The translations under genes and the position numbers were made by a program. Positions 1 to 7,863 of a stretch of DNA of 64,000 bases are shown piece after piece. Below the pieces are notes generated by a model. It was not told the DNA's origin. It worked only from the letters and a program-made list of their open reading frames with translations, and did no database searches. The number at the start of each line of letters is the position of its first letter. Within the stretch, counting starts at the first letter, position 1. Source of the stretch: Microcella humidisoli (GTDB lineage Bacteria > Actinomycetota > Actinomycetes > Actinomycetales > Microbacteriaceae); NCBI RefSeq assembly GCF_024362325.1, contig NZ_CP101497.1, positions 2,542,001 through 2,606,000 on the forward strand. Reading direction: 5' to 3'.

Positions 1-269
1 CCGCGCCACGGGAGGATCTGGAAGGTCGTGGGGTCGGGGTGCGCGAGCACGTCGGCCTCGTAGGCGCGCGAGAAGCCCTCGATCGCCGAGCCGTCGAACC
101 CGAGGCCCTCGGCGAAGGCCCCCTCGACCTCGGCAGGCGCCACAGCGACCATCTTGAGGGTGCCCACCACATCGGTGAACCAGAGGCGCACGAACTTGAC
201 GCCGCGCTCCTCGATCGTGCGAAGAACGAAGTCGCGCTGCTTGTCCATGCCGCCCATTCCGGTGCTCAC
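1..269 (-). CDS. glnA: Glutamine synthetase, N-terminal part (partial gene, GlnA2-like)
   Basis: Reads leftwards off the window edge. The visible N-terminus contains MDKQRDFVLRTIEERG, then VRLWFTDVVGTLK and FDGSAIEGFSR, the beta-grasp start of type I glutamine synthetases, which make glutamine from glutamate, ammonia and ATP in the cytosol. Closest in memory to actinobacterial GlnA2. The start is uncertain: GTG at 269 follows a GGGAGAG purine run at short spacing, while ATG at 257 or 248 would give the usual MDKQ start. The gene is divergent from nadE. The active-site residues lie outside the window. Confidence 0.9.
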   Translation of the reverse strand, partial: MSTGMGGMDKQRDFVLRTIEERGVKFVRLWFTDVVGTLKMVAVAPAEVEGAFAEGLGFDGSAIEGFSRAYEADVLAHPDPTTFQILPWR

Positions 270-301
270 ATCTCTCCCTCGGTCGACACAAACTCCCGCC
301 A

Positions 302-310
302 TTAGGCTAA
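302..310. promoter_or_regulatory. Shared -10 region between glnA and nadE
   Basis: The palindromic nonamer TTAGGCTAA supplies TAGGCT on the plus strand, ending 7 nt before the nadE ATG, and TAGCCT on the minus strand in front of glnA. The plus-strand spacing implies a leaderless nadE mRNA. The minus-strand transcript would keep a leader with a ribosome site. No clear -35 box is seen. This is inference from sequence only. Confidence 0.35.
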
Positions 311-315
311 CGGGT

Positions 316-2049
316 ATGCCCCGCCTCCGCTTGGCCCTCGCCCAGTCGAACCCCCTCGTCGGAGACCTCGCGGGCAACGCCGAGCAGATCGTCGCCGCCG
401 CGCGCTCGGCCTCCGCGCAGGGCGCCGATATCCTCGCGCTCGGCGAGATGGCGCTGACCGGCTACCCCATCGAAGACCTCGCTTCGCGGCCCTCCTTCCT
501 CGTCGACGCGGGCGCCGCCGTCACGGCACTCGCCGCCCGCCTCGAGGCCGAGGGGCTCGGTCACCTGCCCATCGTCGTCGGGCACCCCGACGGGCCGCAC
601 GAGCCTCGCCTGCTCGGCACCTCGAACGCGCCCACGGCGATCGCGCAGAACTGCGCGAGCGTGCTGCAGGGCGGGCGCGTCGTCGCCCGCTACGCCAAGC
701 ACCACCTGCCCAACTACGGCGTCTTCGACGAGTACCGCATCTTCATCCCCGGCGATGAGCTGCTCGTGCTGCGCCTGAAGGGCGTCGACGTCGCGCTCAT
801 CATCTGCGAAGACCTGTGGCGCGACGGCGGGCCGGTCGGCCGCGTGCTCGAGTCGGACGCGGGCGTACTGCTCGTCATCAACGCCTCGCCCTTCGAGCGC
901 GACAAAGACGAGGTGCGGCTGCCGCTCGTCACCCGCCGCGCGGTCGAGACCGACACGGTCGTCGCCTACGTCAACATCGTGGGCGGGCAGGACGACCTCG
1001 TGTTCGACGGCGACAGCGTCGTCGTCGACGGGCAGGGCACGATCCTCGCACGCGCCCCCCAGTTCGTCGAGCACCTCCTGGTCGTCGACGTGGATGCGGC
1101 CGCAGCCACCGATACCGAGCTGCCCCCGGCGGTGCGCAGGGTGGAACTTGCGGGTGGCAAGGCCTCGAGCGAGCATCCGGTGGACGTTGATCTGGCCGAA
1201 TTGCCGGATGACCGGGAGCAGCTCTGGAATGCGCTCGTCACCGGTACGCGCGACTACGTGCGCAAGAACGGGTTCCGCAGCGTCGTGCTCGGGCTCTCGG
1301 GCGGCATCGACTCGGCCGTGTGCGCGGCCATCGCCGCCGACGCGATCGGCGCCGAGAACGTCTCCGGCGTCTCGATGCCGTCTCGGTACAGCTCCGACCA
1401 CTCGCGCAGCGACGCCGATGATCTCGCCGAGCGCATCGGGCTGAACTACTCCGTCGAGGCCATCGCCGACCTCGTGCAGCCCGTCGAGACCCAGCTTGCG
1501 CTCGACGGCGTCGCTGCCGAGAACCTGCAGGCGCGCATCCGGGCCATCATCCTCATGGGGCTCTCGAACATGCACGGGCACCTCGTTCTGACGACGGGCA
1601 ACAAGACCGAGCTCTCGGTGGGCTACTCGACGATCTACGGCGACTCGGTCGGCGGGTTCGCGCCGATCAAGGATGTGCCGAAGCTGCTCGTGTGGGAACT
1701 CGCGCGCTGGCGCAATGAGGCCGCGATCGCGCGGGGTGAGACCCCGCCGATCCCCGAGAACTCGATCGCCAAGCCTCCGAGCGCCGAGCTGCGGCCCGGC
1801 CAGGTCGACCAGGACACGCTTCCGCCGTACGAGGTGCTCGACGCCATTCTCGAGGCCTACGTCGACCGCGAGCTCGGGCGCGACGATGTCGTGGCCCTCG
1901 GCTTCGAGGCCGAAACGGTCGACTTCGTGACGCGGCTCGTCGACCGCTCGGAGTGGAAGCGGCGCCAGGGCGCCATCGGGCCGAAGATCTCGGGCATGGC
2001 CTTCGGGCGAGACCGGCGGATGCCGATCACGTACAAGCCCACCCGGTAA
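316..2049 (+). CDS. nadE: Glutamine-dependent NAD+ synthetase
   Basis: About 577 residues. It converts deamido-NAD to NAD with ATP and glutamine-derived ammonia, the last step of NAD synthesis, in the cytosol. The N-terminal nitrilase-fold glutaminase (about 1–270) shows the triad E44 (LGEMALTGY), K128 (YAKHHLPNYG) and C164 (LIICEDLW). The C-terminal synthetase has the PP-loop SGGIDSA near 328–334. ATG at 316 was chosen because homologues begin close to this MPRLRLALAQ; longer readings upstream run through glnA in the opposite direction. The TAGGCT box 7 nt before ATG suggests a leaderless mRNA. It is separate from the nadABC operon near 52–57 kb. Confidence 0.96.
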   Translation: MPRLRLALAQSNPLVGDLAGNAEQIVAAARSASAQGADILALGEMALTGYPIEDLASRPSFLVDAGAAVTALAARLEAEGLGHLPIVVGHPDGPHEPRLLGTSNAPTAIAQNCASVLQGGRVVARYAKHHLPNYGVFDEYRIFIPGDELLVLRLKGVDVALIICEDLWRDGGPVGRVLESDAGVLLVINASPFERDKDEVRLPLVTRRAVETDTVVAYVNIVGGQDDLVFDGDSVVVDGQGTILARAPQFVEHLLVVDVDAAAATDTELPPAVRRVELAGGKASSEHPVDVDLAELPDDREQLWNALVTGTRDYVRKNGFRSVVLGLSGGIDSAVCAAIAADAIGAENVSGVSMPSRYSSDHSRSDADDLAERIGLNYSVEAIADLVQPVETQLALDGVAAENLQARIRAIILMGLSNMHGHLVLTTGNKTELSVGYSTIYGDSVGGFAPIKDVPKLLVWELARWRNEAAIARGETPPIPENSIAKPPSAELRPGQVDQDTLPPYEVLDAILEAYVDRELGRDDVVALGFEAETVDFVTRLVDRSEWKRRQGAIGPKISGMAFGRDRRMPITYKPTR

Positions 2050-2062
2050 GCAGGGACCTCTG

Positions 2063-2602
2063 GTGCAACCTCGAGATGGTGAGCGTTTCGCAGACCGGAC
2101 GAACCCTGGTGCGAGTTCCACGGGTCTCGACGAGCTCCAAGTTGCGCGAGCACTTTGGTTTCTCCAGGAGTACGCAGCTCCGCTCGCAATCAATGCAGCA
2201 ACTCGTTCTCTACTGGAAGGTATTGACGGCGATTCTCTTCGTGAACTGGCCGGTGAGCGCCCCGACATGAACACCTTCGAACTCGGCGCTTTGATCGATC
2301 GAGCGATCACGAGCGCGGGCGGCTCAGTAGAAGAGCTAACGCGAGAGAGTGCGCTGTACATCTGTGCGGTGCACTATGCGAAGCAGGTTCTCGCCGGCAC
2401 ACTTGGCGTGCGAGAGCTGGCCCGGTGGGCTCATCAGCAGATCGGCCACGAAGGACCGGGGTGGAGTGAAGAACTCGTCCTCCTTGACGACGCCTTCGAT
2501 GAATATGCCGATTTCGGGGGCAGTTGGGCGACCGAGCCGGATTGGCGTCAAGTGATCGGAGAACTCCTGAGCGCTCCGCCTCCACCCGCGACCCCGGGCT
2601 AG
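2063..2602 (+). CDS. Hypothetical protein, unrecognised, atypical composition
   Basis: About 179 residues from a GTG start; GTG could be replaced by a later start. No family is recognised. The middle looks alpha-helical and acidic (EELTRESALYICAVHYAKQ, WSEELVLLDDAFDEYADFG), with a Pro-rich tail before the stop. There is no signal peptide or membrane segment. Base use is clearly less GC-rich than its neighbours (codons such as CTA, GTA, GAA, GAT are frequent), a sign of recent acquisition or weak expression. It sits 13 nt after nadE and ends 10 nt before panB, so it may be cotranscribed with them. The coding call rests on an uninterrupted frame and tight fit between neighbours. Confidence 0.6.
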   Translation: MQPRDGERFADRTNPGASSTGLDELQVARALWFLQEYAAPLAINAATRSLLEGIDGDSLRELAGERPDMNTFELGALIDRAITSAGGSVEELTRESALYICAVHYAKQVLAGTLGVRELARWAHQQIGHEGPGWSEELVLLDDAFDEYADFGGSWATEPDWRQVIGELLSAPPPPATPG

Positions 2603-2612
2603 GGTGGTCGGC

Positions 2613-3461
2613 ATGGCTGAGGCACCGAAGCGCGTCCGCACCCGTCACTTCGCTCGTGCGAAGGAGCAGGGCATCAAGATCACGGGGCTCACGTCGTACG
2701 ACGTGCTCACGGCGCAGATCTTCGACGAGGCGGGCATCGACTTCCTGCTCGTCGGCGACTCGGCCGGCAACACCGTGCTCGGCTACGACACGACCCTGCC
2801 CGTCACGATCGACGACCTCATCCCGCTTACGCGCGGCGTCGTCAACGGCGTCAGTCGCGCGCTCGTCGTCGCCGACATGCCCTTCGGCTCGTACGAGACG
2901 GGGCCCGAGGAGGCCCTGCACACGGCGTTCCGGTTCATGAAGGAGACGGGGGCGCACGCCGTGAAGCTCGAGGGCGGGGTGCGGTCGGCCAAGCAGATCC
3001 GGCGCATCGTGTCGGCGGGCATCCCGGTCATGGCCCACATCGGGTTCACGCCGCAGAGCGAGCACGGGCTCGGCGGCCACGTCATCCAGGGGCGCGGTGA
3101 GGCGGCCGAGCAGCTGCTCGCCGACGCCCACGCGGTCGAGGAGGCCGGGGCGTTCGCGGTCGTGCTCGAGATGATCCCCGCCGAGGTCGCGAAGCGCATC
3201 ACGGCCGAACTGAGCATCCCGACCATCAGCGTCGGCGGCGGCCCGCACTGCGACGGCCAGCTCGTCGTCTGGACCGACTGGGCCGGGCTCACGGGCGGGC
3301 GCATCCCGAAGTTCGTCAAGCAGTACGCCAACCTGCGCCAGGTGCTGCGGGATGCGGCGCTCGCGTACAAGGCCGACGTCGAGTCGGGCGCCTACCCCGA
3401 CGAGGCGCACAGCTACAGCGATGAGAGCGCCGAGCAGGCGCTGCGCGACCGCACCGACTAG
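2613..3461 (+). CDS. panB: 3-methyl-2-oxobutanoate hydroxymethyltransferase
   Basis: About 282 residues. It makes ketopantoate from alpha-ketoisovalerate and methylene-tetrahydrofolate, the first committed step of pantothenate and CoA synthesis. Family landmarks are ITGLTSYDVLTA, FLLVGDSAGNTVLGY, the metal/substrate segment KLEGGVRSAKQI, and MAHIGFTPQSEHGLGG, followed by a C-terminal E-M-I-P segment typical of this TIM-barrel enzyme. ATG at 2613 is preferred over GTG at 2604 because AGGGTGG at 2601–2607 is a well-spaced ribosome site for it. No panC is next to it. It converges with a small membrane-protein gene 10 nt away. Confidence 0.96.
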   Translation: MAEAPKRVRTRHFARAKEQGIKITGLTSYDVLTAQIFDEAGIDFLLVGDSAGNTVLGYDTTLPVTIDDLIPLTRGVVNGVSRALVVADMPFGSYETGPEEALHTAFRFMKETGAHAVKLEGGVRSAKQIRRIVSAGIPVMAHIGFTPQSEHGLGGHVIQGRGEAAEQLLADAHAVEEAGAFAVVLEMIPAEVAKRITAELSIPTISVGGGPHCDGQLVVWTDWAGLTGGRIPKFVKQYANLRQVLRDAALAYKADVESGAYPDEAHSYSDESAEQALRDRTD

Positions 3462-3471
3462 CGCGGCGCCG

Positions 3472-3783
3472 CTAGTCGGCCGCGCCGGACTCTTCCGCCT
3501 CGAGCTGAGCCGCCAACTCGCGGTCGTAGAGGGTGCGACCGTTGTACACCCGCACGGCGACGAGGATAAAGAACGTGTGCAGGGTCGCTGCGACAGCGAT
3601 GAACACGACATGGAACGGCTGAAAACTCGTAACGGCGCCGATGAGACCGGCGATCAGTAGGATCCCGCTGACCACGGCGTTGAACACGGAGCCCCAGCGA
3701 CTGAACGGACCCAGGTGGTAGATCATGTCGCCGTTCTGCTGCGACAGCATGTTCTCGAAGTGATCGAGAAACCGTTCGATCAC
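3472..3783 (-). CDS. Small two-helix membrane protein, unknown function
   Basis: 103 residues. A hydrophilic N-terminus ([16 protein letters not shown]) is followed by two hydrophobic helices (about 33–52 and 58–78) and an acidic tail ending EAEESGAAD. No family function is recognised. It ends 2 nt after the stop of the upstream 59-residue gene on the same strand, so the two probably form a small unit divergent from map. The compact coding frame and actinobacterial codon use support a real gene. Confidence 0.65.
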   Translation of the reverse strand: MIERFLDHFENMLSQQNGDMIYHLGPFSRWGSVFNAVVSGILLIAGLIGAVTSFQPFHVVFIAVAATLHTFFILVAVRVYNGRTLYDRELAAQLEAEESGAAD

Positions 3784-3785
3784 GC

Positions 3786-3965
3786 CTACTCCTCTTCGTC
3801 GGCCGCCCAGGCGCGAGCGCGCTCGCGGGCGATCTCGGGCGCGCGGCGCGCCTCAGCCTCGGTCGTGTAAGGGCCGTCGCGGTCGCTGCCGAGCGACTGC
3901 GCACCGTGCTCGACCTCACCGGTCTTGTGGTTGTACCACCAGTGCTTCTCGCTGTCATCGACCAT
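3786..3965 (-). CDS. Small [14 protein letters not shown] protein (SPOR-like annotation)
   Basis: 59 residues, starting at ATG 3965. It contains [15 protein letters not shown] and then [21 protein letters not shown], a short conserved protein seen next to map in many actinobacteria and often labelled SPOR-domain-like, although it is much shorter than a true SPOR domain. It has aromatic residues and a helical, charged C-terminus, no signal peptide and no membrane segment. It is divergent from map with 54 nt between starts. Function unknown. Confidence 0.7.
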   Translation of the reverse strand: MVDDSEKHWWYNHKTGEVEHGAQSLGSDRDGPYTTEAEARRAPEIARERARAWAADEEE

Positions 3966-4019
3966 GAGCCGCTCCTCCCCCGCGCCGAGGCGCACACGCG
4001 GCTCGGTAGACTCGACCCT

Positions 4020-4886
4020 ATGCCTCGCGACGCCTCCGGTCACCTCGTCGCCGGGCGACTCTCGCCGCAGCGCACGGTGCCGTTGAGCATCCCGCGCCCC
4101 GAGTATGTGGGCAAGGCCGCGCCCGCGCCGCACGTCGGCGGCGACGTCTACGACGCCGAGACGATCGAGCTCATCCGCCACAGCGGACGCATCGCCGCGC
4201 AGGCCGTCGAGGCTGTCGGCGCCGCGATCGCGCCCGGCGTCACGACCGACGAGCTCGACCGCATCGCGCACGAGTTCCTGCTCGACCACGACGCCTACCC
4301 CTCGACCCTCGGCTACCGCGGCTACCCCAAGTCGTGCTGCACGAGCCTCAACGAGGTCATCTGCCACGGCATCCCCGACGACACCGTCATCGCCGAGGGC
4401 GACATCGTCAACATCGACATCACCGCTTTTGCGAACGGCGTGCACGGCGACCTCAACAAGACCTTCATCGCGGGGGTGGCGAGCGACGAGGCGCGGCTGC
4501 TCGTCGAGCGCACGCAGGAAGCTCTCAACCGCGGCATCAAGGCCGTGGCGCCCGGTCGCGAGATCAACGTCATTGGCCGCGCGATCGAGGCCTACGCGCA
4601 GCGCTTCGGCTACGGCGTCGTGCGCGACTTCACCGGCCACGGCGTCGGGCGTTCGTTCCACTCGGGCCTCATCGTGCCGCACTACGACGCCGCGCCCGAC
4701 TACTCGACGGTCATGCAGCCCGGCATGGTGTTCACGATCGAGCCCATGCTCACGCTCGGCGACATCGCGTGGGACCTCTGGGCCGACGACTGGACGGTCA
4801 CGACGAAAGACAAGACCCTCAGTGCCCAGTTCGAGCACACGCTCGTGGTCACCGAGCGCGGGGCCGACATCCTCACCCTTCCGTGA
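4020..4886 (+). CDS. map: Type I methionine aminopeptidase
   Basis: About 288 residues. It removes the initiator methionine from nascent proteins after deformylation. The five metal ligands of the pita-bread fold are all present: D133 (VNIDITAF), D144 (HGDLNKTF), H207 (FTGHGVGR), E241 (TIEPML) and E272 (FEHTLVV). The roughly 45-residue N-terminal extension is usual for actinobacterial class Ic enzymes, whose SH3-binding-like motif is Pro-rich as here. ATG at 4020 is preceded by TAGACT 7 nt upstream and no clear ribosome site, consistent with a leaderless mRNA. Confidence 0.96.
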   Translation: MPRDASGHLVAGRLSPQRTVPLSIPRPEYVGKAAPAPHVGGDVYDAETIELIRHSGRIAAQAVEAVGAAIAPGVTTDELDRIAHEFLLDHDAYPSTLGYRGYPKSCCTSLNEVICHGIPDDTVIAEGDIVNIDITAFANGVHGDLNKTFIAGVASDEARLLVERTQEALNRGIKAVAPGREINVIGRAIEAYAQRFGYGVVRDFTGHGVGRSFHSGLIVPHYDAAPDYSTVMQPGMVFTIEPMLTLGDIAWDLWADDWTVTTKDKTLSAQFEHTLVVTERGADILTLP

Positions 4887-4926
4887 GCACCGCCCGAACG
4901 CATCACCTCGACGACAGGAGAACCGC

Positions 4927-5676
4927 ATGACGCGCGCCATCGGCATCGACATCGGCGGCACCGGCATCAAGGGGGCGATCGTCGACCTGGATGCGGGCGA
5001 ACTCGTCAGCGACCGCATCAAGCACCCCACGCCTGAGGGCGGCGAGCCCGAGGCGATCATCGAGACCGTCGCGCAGCTCGTCGACGAGCTCGGCACCGAC
5101 GGCGTCGCGCACATCGGCGTGTGCTTCCCGGCCATCGTGCGCAACGGCCGCACCATGTCGGCCGCCAACGTCAGCGAGCGCTGGATCGGCCTGGACGCCG
5201 ACACCCTGTTCGGCGCGGCCCTCGGCCGCGACATCCACTTCGTCAATGATGCGGATGCCGCCGGGTACGCCGAGGCCGTGTCGGGCGCCGCCCGCGACCA
5301 GCAGGGTCTCGTGATCATGACGACGCTCGGCACGGGCATCGGCAGCGCGTTCATCTACGACGGCGTGCTCATTCCCAATACCGAGCTCGGGCATCTCGAG
5401 CTCGGCGGCGACGACGCGGAGCACTGGGCGGCCAACTCGGCGCGCGAGCGCGAGGGGCTCACGTTCGCGCAGTGGGCCGAGCGGCTCACCCGCTACTACC
5501 GGCACGTGGAGTTCTTGTTCTCGCCCGACCTGTTCGTGATCGGCGGCGGGGTGTCGAAGCAGCACGACGAGTTTCTGCACATGATCGACGTCGAGACGCC
5601 GATCGTGCCCGCGGCTCTGCGCAACAACGCGGGCATCATGGGCGCCGCGGCGCTCGCTGCGCGCCACGCCCGCTGA
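4927..5676 (+). CDS. ppgK: Polyphosphate glucokinase (ROK family)
   Basis: About 249 residues. It phosphorylates glucose using inorganic polyphosphate or ATP. The N-terminal phosphate-binding segment IGIDIGGTGIKGAIVD (about 5–20) and the LGTGIGSAFIYDG motif are those of ROK kinases, and the ELGHLELGGDDAEHWA region matches the actinobacterial PpgK subgroup rather than zinc-motif ROK repressors. FVIGGGVSKQ closes the fold. GACAGGAG ends 6 nt before the ATG. It follows map by 40 nt on the same strand and may share its transcript. Confidence 0.93.
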   Translation: MTRAIGIDIGGTGIKGAIVDLDAGELVSDRIKHPTPEGGEPEAIIETVAQLVDELGTDGVAHIGVCFPAIVRNGRTMSAANVSERWIGLDADTLFGAALGRDIHFVNDADAAGYAEAVSGAARDQQGLVIMTTLGTGIGSAFIYDGVLIPNTELGHLELGGDDAEHWAANSAREREGLTFAQWAERLTRYYRHVEFLFSPDLFVIGGGVSKQHDEFLHMIDVETPIVPAALRNNAGIMGAAALAARHAR

Positions 5677-5710
5677 CACCGCTCGCGGCACCGCCGCCGC
5701 AACCGCGAAA

Positions 5711-5768
5711 CAGCCCGTTCCTCGCGCTATCGCCCGAACGTTCGGGCTGACATGCGAGAAACGGGCTG
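5711..5768. terminator. Nested inverted repeat between convergent ppgK and desaturase
   Basis: Outer arms CAGCCCGTTCCTCGC (5711–5725) and GCGAGAAACGGGCTG (5754–5768) pair with one mismatch. Inside lies a perfect 16-bp palindrome GCCCGAACGTTCGGGC (5732–5747). The structure lies between two convergent genes and could terminate both transcripts, although no U-run follows. A protein-binding role is also possible. Confidence 0.5.
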
Positions 5769-5789
5769 AATCGAGAAGCTGCGCGCTGC

Positions 5790-6908
5790 TTAGCTGCGGC
5801 GGAACTGGTTGACGAGCGGGCAGTCGAAGGGGTCGCGGGCCGAGAGGCCGACGCGGTTCAGGTAGTCGATGACGATGCCGTACGAGCGGAACACGCCTGT
5901 CTCGGTGTACGCGATGCCCGTGGACTGTGCGTACTCCCGAACGATCTCGCGCGCCTTGCCGAGCGCGGGGCGCGGCATGTTCGGGAAGAGGTGGTGCTCG
6001 ACCTGGTGGTTGAGCCCGCCGAACATGACGGTCGCCCACCAGCCGCCCTTGAGGTTGCGCGAGGTCAGGATCTGGCGGTGCAGGAAGTCGAGCGAGGTGT
6101 CGTTCTCGAGGATGGGCATGCCCTTGTGGTTGGGGGCGAAGGATGCTCCCATGTAGACCCCGAAGACCGCGAGCTGCACGCCCAGGAAGGCGAAGGCCAT
6201 GCCCAGGGGCAGGAACCAGAACAGCACGGCGACGTAGAGCGAGAGCCGCAGGGCGATGAGCGTGAGCTCGAGGTAGCGGTGCTCGACGCGGCCCTTGTCG
6301 AACAGGCTCAGGATCGAGCGGAAGTGCAGGTTGATGCCTTCCAGCGTCAGAAGCGGGAAGAACAGCCAGCCCTGGTTGCGCGTGATGAGCGCGAAGGCCC
6401 CGCGCGACTTCGCGGCGTCTTCGGGCAGGAACGCGATCGTGTCCTGTTCGATATCGGGGTCGGCGCCCTTCTGGTTCGGCTTCGCGTGGTGACGCGAGTG
6501 CTTGTGCATCCACCAGTGGTAGCTGATGCCGACGACGGCGGTCGCGAGGATGCGACCGACCCAGTCGTTGACCTTGCCCGAGGCGAAGATCTGGCGGTGC
6601 GAGGCCTCGTGCGTGACGAAGGCGATCTGCGTGAGCACGATGCCGAGCGCACCGGCCATGAGCAGTTGGAACCAGCTGTCGCCCAGGAGCACCATGCCGG
6701 TGATGACGCCGCCGAGCGCGACGGCGAGGCCCGCGAACACGGCGTAGTAGAAGCCTTCACGGCGACGGAGCAGACCGCCGTCGCGCACCGTGCGCATGAG
6801 CGCGGAGTACGACGCGGTGAGGGGAACAGCATTCGGGTCGCGCGGCGTCGTCGTGCGAAGGGCACCGAGCGTGCCGGAGTCGGCACCGGAGGAGGCGAGA
6901 GAGGTCAT
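5790..6908 (-). CDS. Membrane fatty acid desaturase (acyl-CoA/lipid desaturase)
   Basis: About 372 residues, starting at ATG 6908. It inserts a double bond in membrane acyl chains using a di-iron centre and O2. All three histidine boxes are present: HEASH (100–104), HKHSRHH (135–141) and HQVEHH (301–306). Four hydrophobic stretches (near 54–74, 82–98, 215–235, 238–256) match the usual topology. It resembles the DesA3/linoleoyl-CoA desaturase-like group of actinobacteria. The protein continues RRS after VNQF to the stop. It is divergent from the VIT transporter gene with 172 nt between the two starts, where no clear operator was found. Confidence 0.93.
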   Translation of the reverse strand: MTSLASSGADSGTLGALRTTTPRDPNAVPLTASYSALMRTVRDGGLLRRREGFYYAVFAGLAVALGGVITGMVLLGDSWFQLLMAGALGIVLTQIAFVTHEASHRQIFASGKVNDWVGRILATAVVGISYHWWMHKHSRHHAKPNQKGADPDIEQDTIAFLPEDAAKSRGAFALITRNQGWLFFPLLTLEGINLHFRSILSLFDKGRVEHRYLELTLIALRLSLYVAVLFWFLPLGMAFAFLGVQLAVFGVYMGASFAPNHKGMPILENDTSLDFLHRQILTSRNLKGGWWATVMFGGLNHQVEHHLFPNMPRPALGKAREIVREYAQSTGIAYTETGVFRSYGIVIDYLNRVGLSARDPFDCPLVNQFRRS

Positions 6909-7080
6909 GAGGCCTTCGGGGTCGGAATGCGACTTCCCAGCCGGCGCGAGGTGCAGGCCGTTGCCTGCGAGATATTCCGACTCTACGCACCTGTGTATGC
7001 CGAACGCGGAATGACAGGCCGATTCATAGCGCAGGCTCGCCTTGCTTGATGGTGGAGGACGCAGGGAGTTGACTGGGGGC

Positions 7081-7821
7081 ATGAGCGAGCAGCAGAACGA
7101 CGCGGCCGAGCACACGCCGCACGATGCCGAGCCCCACGACCGCGGAGCGTTCAGCGATGGCCTCAACAAGCTGCGCGCGGGCGTGCTCGGCGCCAACGAC
7201 GGCATCGTCTCGGTCGCCGCGGTCGTCGTCGGCGTCGCGGGCGCGACGAGCGCGCTCGCGCCGATCCTCACGGCGGGCGCGGCGGCGGTCGTCGGTGGTG
7301 CGATCTCGATGGCGCTCGGCGAGTACGTGTCGGTCGCGAGCGCGCGCGACAGCCAGACGGCGCTCATCGCCAAGGAGAAGCGCGAACTCGCCGAGATGCC
7401 CGAGCAGGAGCTCGCCGAGCTCGCGAGCATCTACCAGGCCAAGGGGCTTACGCCCGAGACCGCGCAGCGCGTCGCGGAGGAGCTCACCGCGCACGACGCT
7501 CTCGGCGCGCACCTCGAGGCCGAGCTGCACATCGACGAGCACGAGGTGCTCAAGCCGTGGCAAGCCGCGGTGGCCTCGGGGCTCGCCTTCCTCGCGGGCG
7601 CCGTGCTGCCGATGCTCGCCATCCTGCTGCCCCCGCCCGAGCTGCGCATCCCCATCACCTTCATCGCGACCCTCGCCGCGCTCGGCATCACGGGCGCCCT
7701 CGGAGCCGTGCTCGGCAAGAGCCCGTGGCTGCGGCCGACGGTGCGGGTGCTCGTCGGGGGCGCGCTGGCGCTCGCGGTCACGTTCGGAATCGGCGCGCTG
7801 CTCGGCACTCAGATCGCCTAG
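7081..7821 (+). CDS. VIT1/CCC1-family Fe2+/Mn2+ transporter
   Basis: About 246 residues. This membrane carrier is related to plant vacuolar iron transporter and yeast Ccc1. The first helix carries the family signature GVLGANDGIVSVAAVVVGVAGA, followed by GGAISMALGEYVSVASARDSQ. A charged cytoplasmic metal-binding domain with many Glu (KRELAEMPEQELAELASIY, about 100–165) precedes three C-terminal helices. ATG at 7081 is preceded by CAGGGAG at a workable distance; an upstream TTG at 7042 is less likely. The N-terminus is His/Glu rich. It probably exports or stores iron or manganese; the substrate is not decided by sequence. Confidence 0.9.
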   Translation: MSEQQNDAAEHTPHDAEPHDRGAFSDGLNKLRAGVLGANDGIVSVAAVVVGVAGATSALAPILTAGAAAVVGGAISMALGEYVSVASARDSQTALIAKEKRELAEMPEQELAELASIYQAKGLTPETAQRVAEELTAHDALGAHLEAELHIDEHEVLKPWQAAVASGLAFLAGAVLPMLAILLPPPELRIPITFIATLAALGITGALGAVLGKSPWLRPTVRVLVGGALALAVTFGIGALLGTQIA

Positions 7822-7863
7822 CCCCCGGCGGCGCCCCGGCCGAACCGGCCGGTATCCTGGCGT

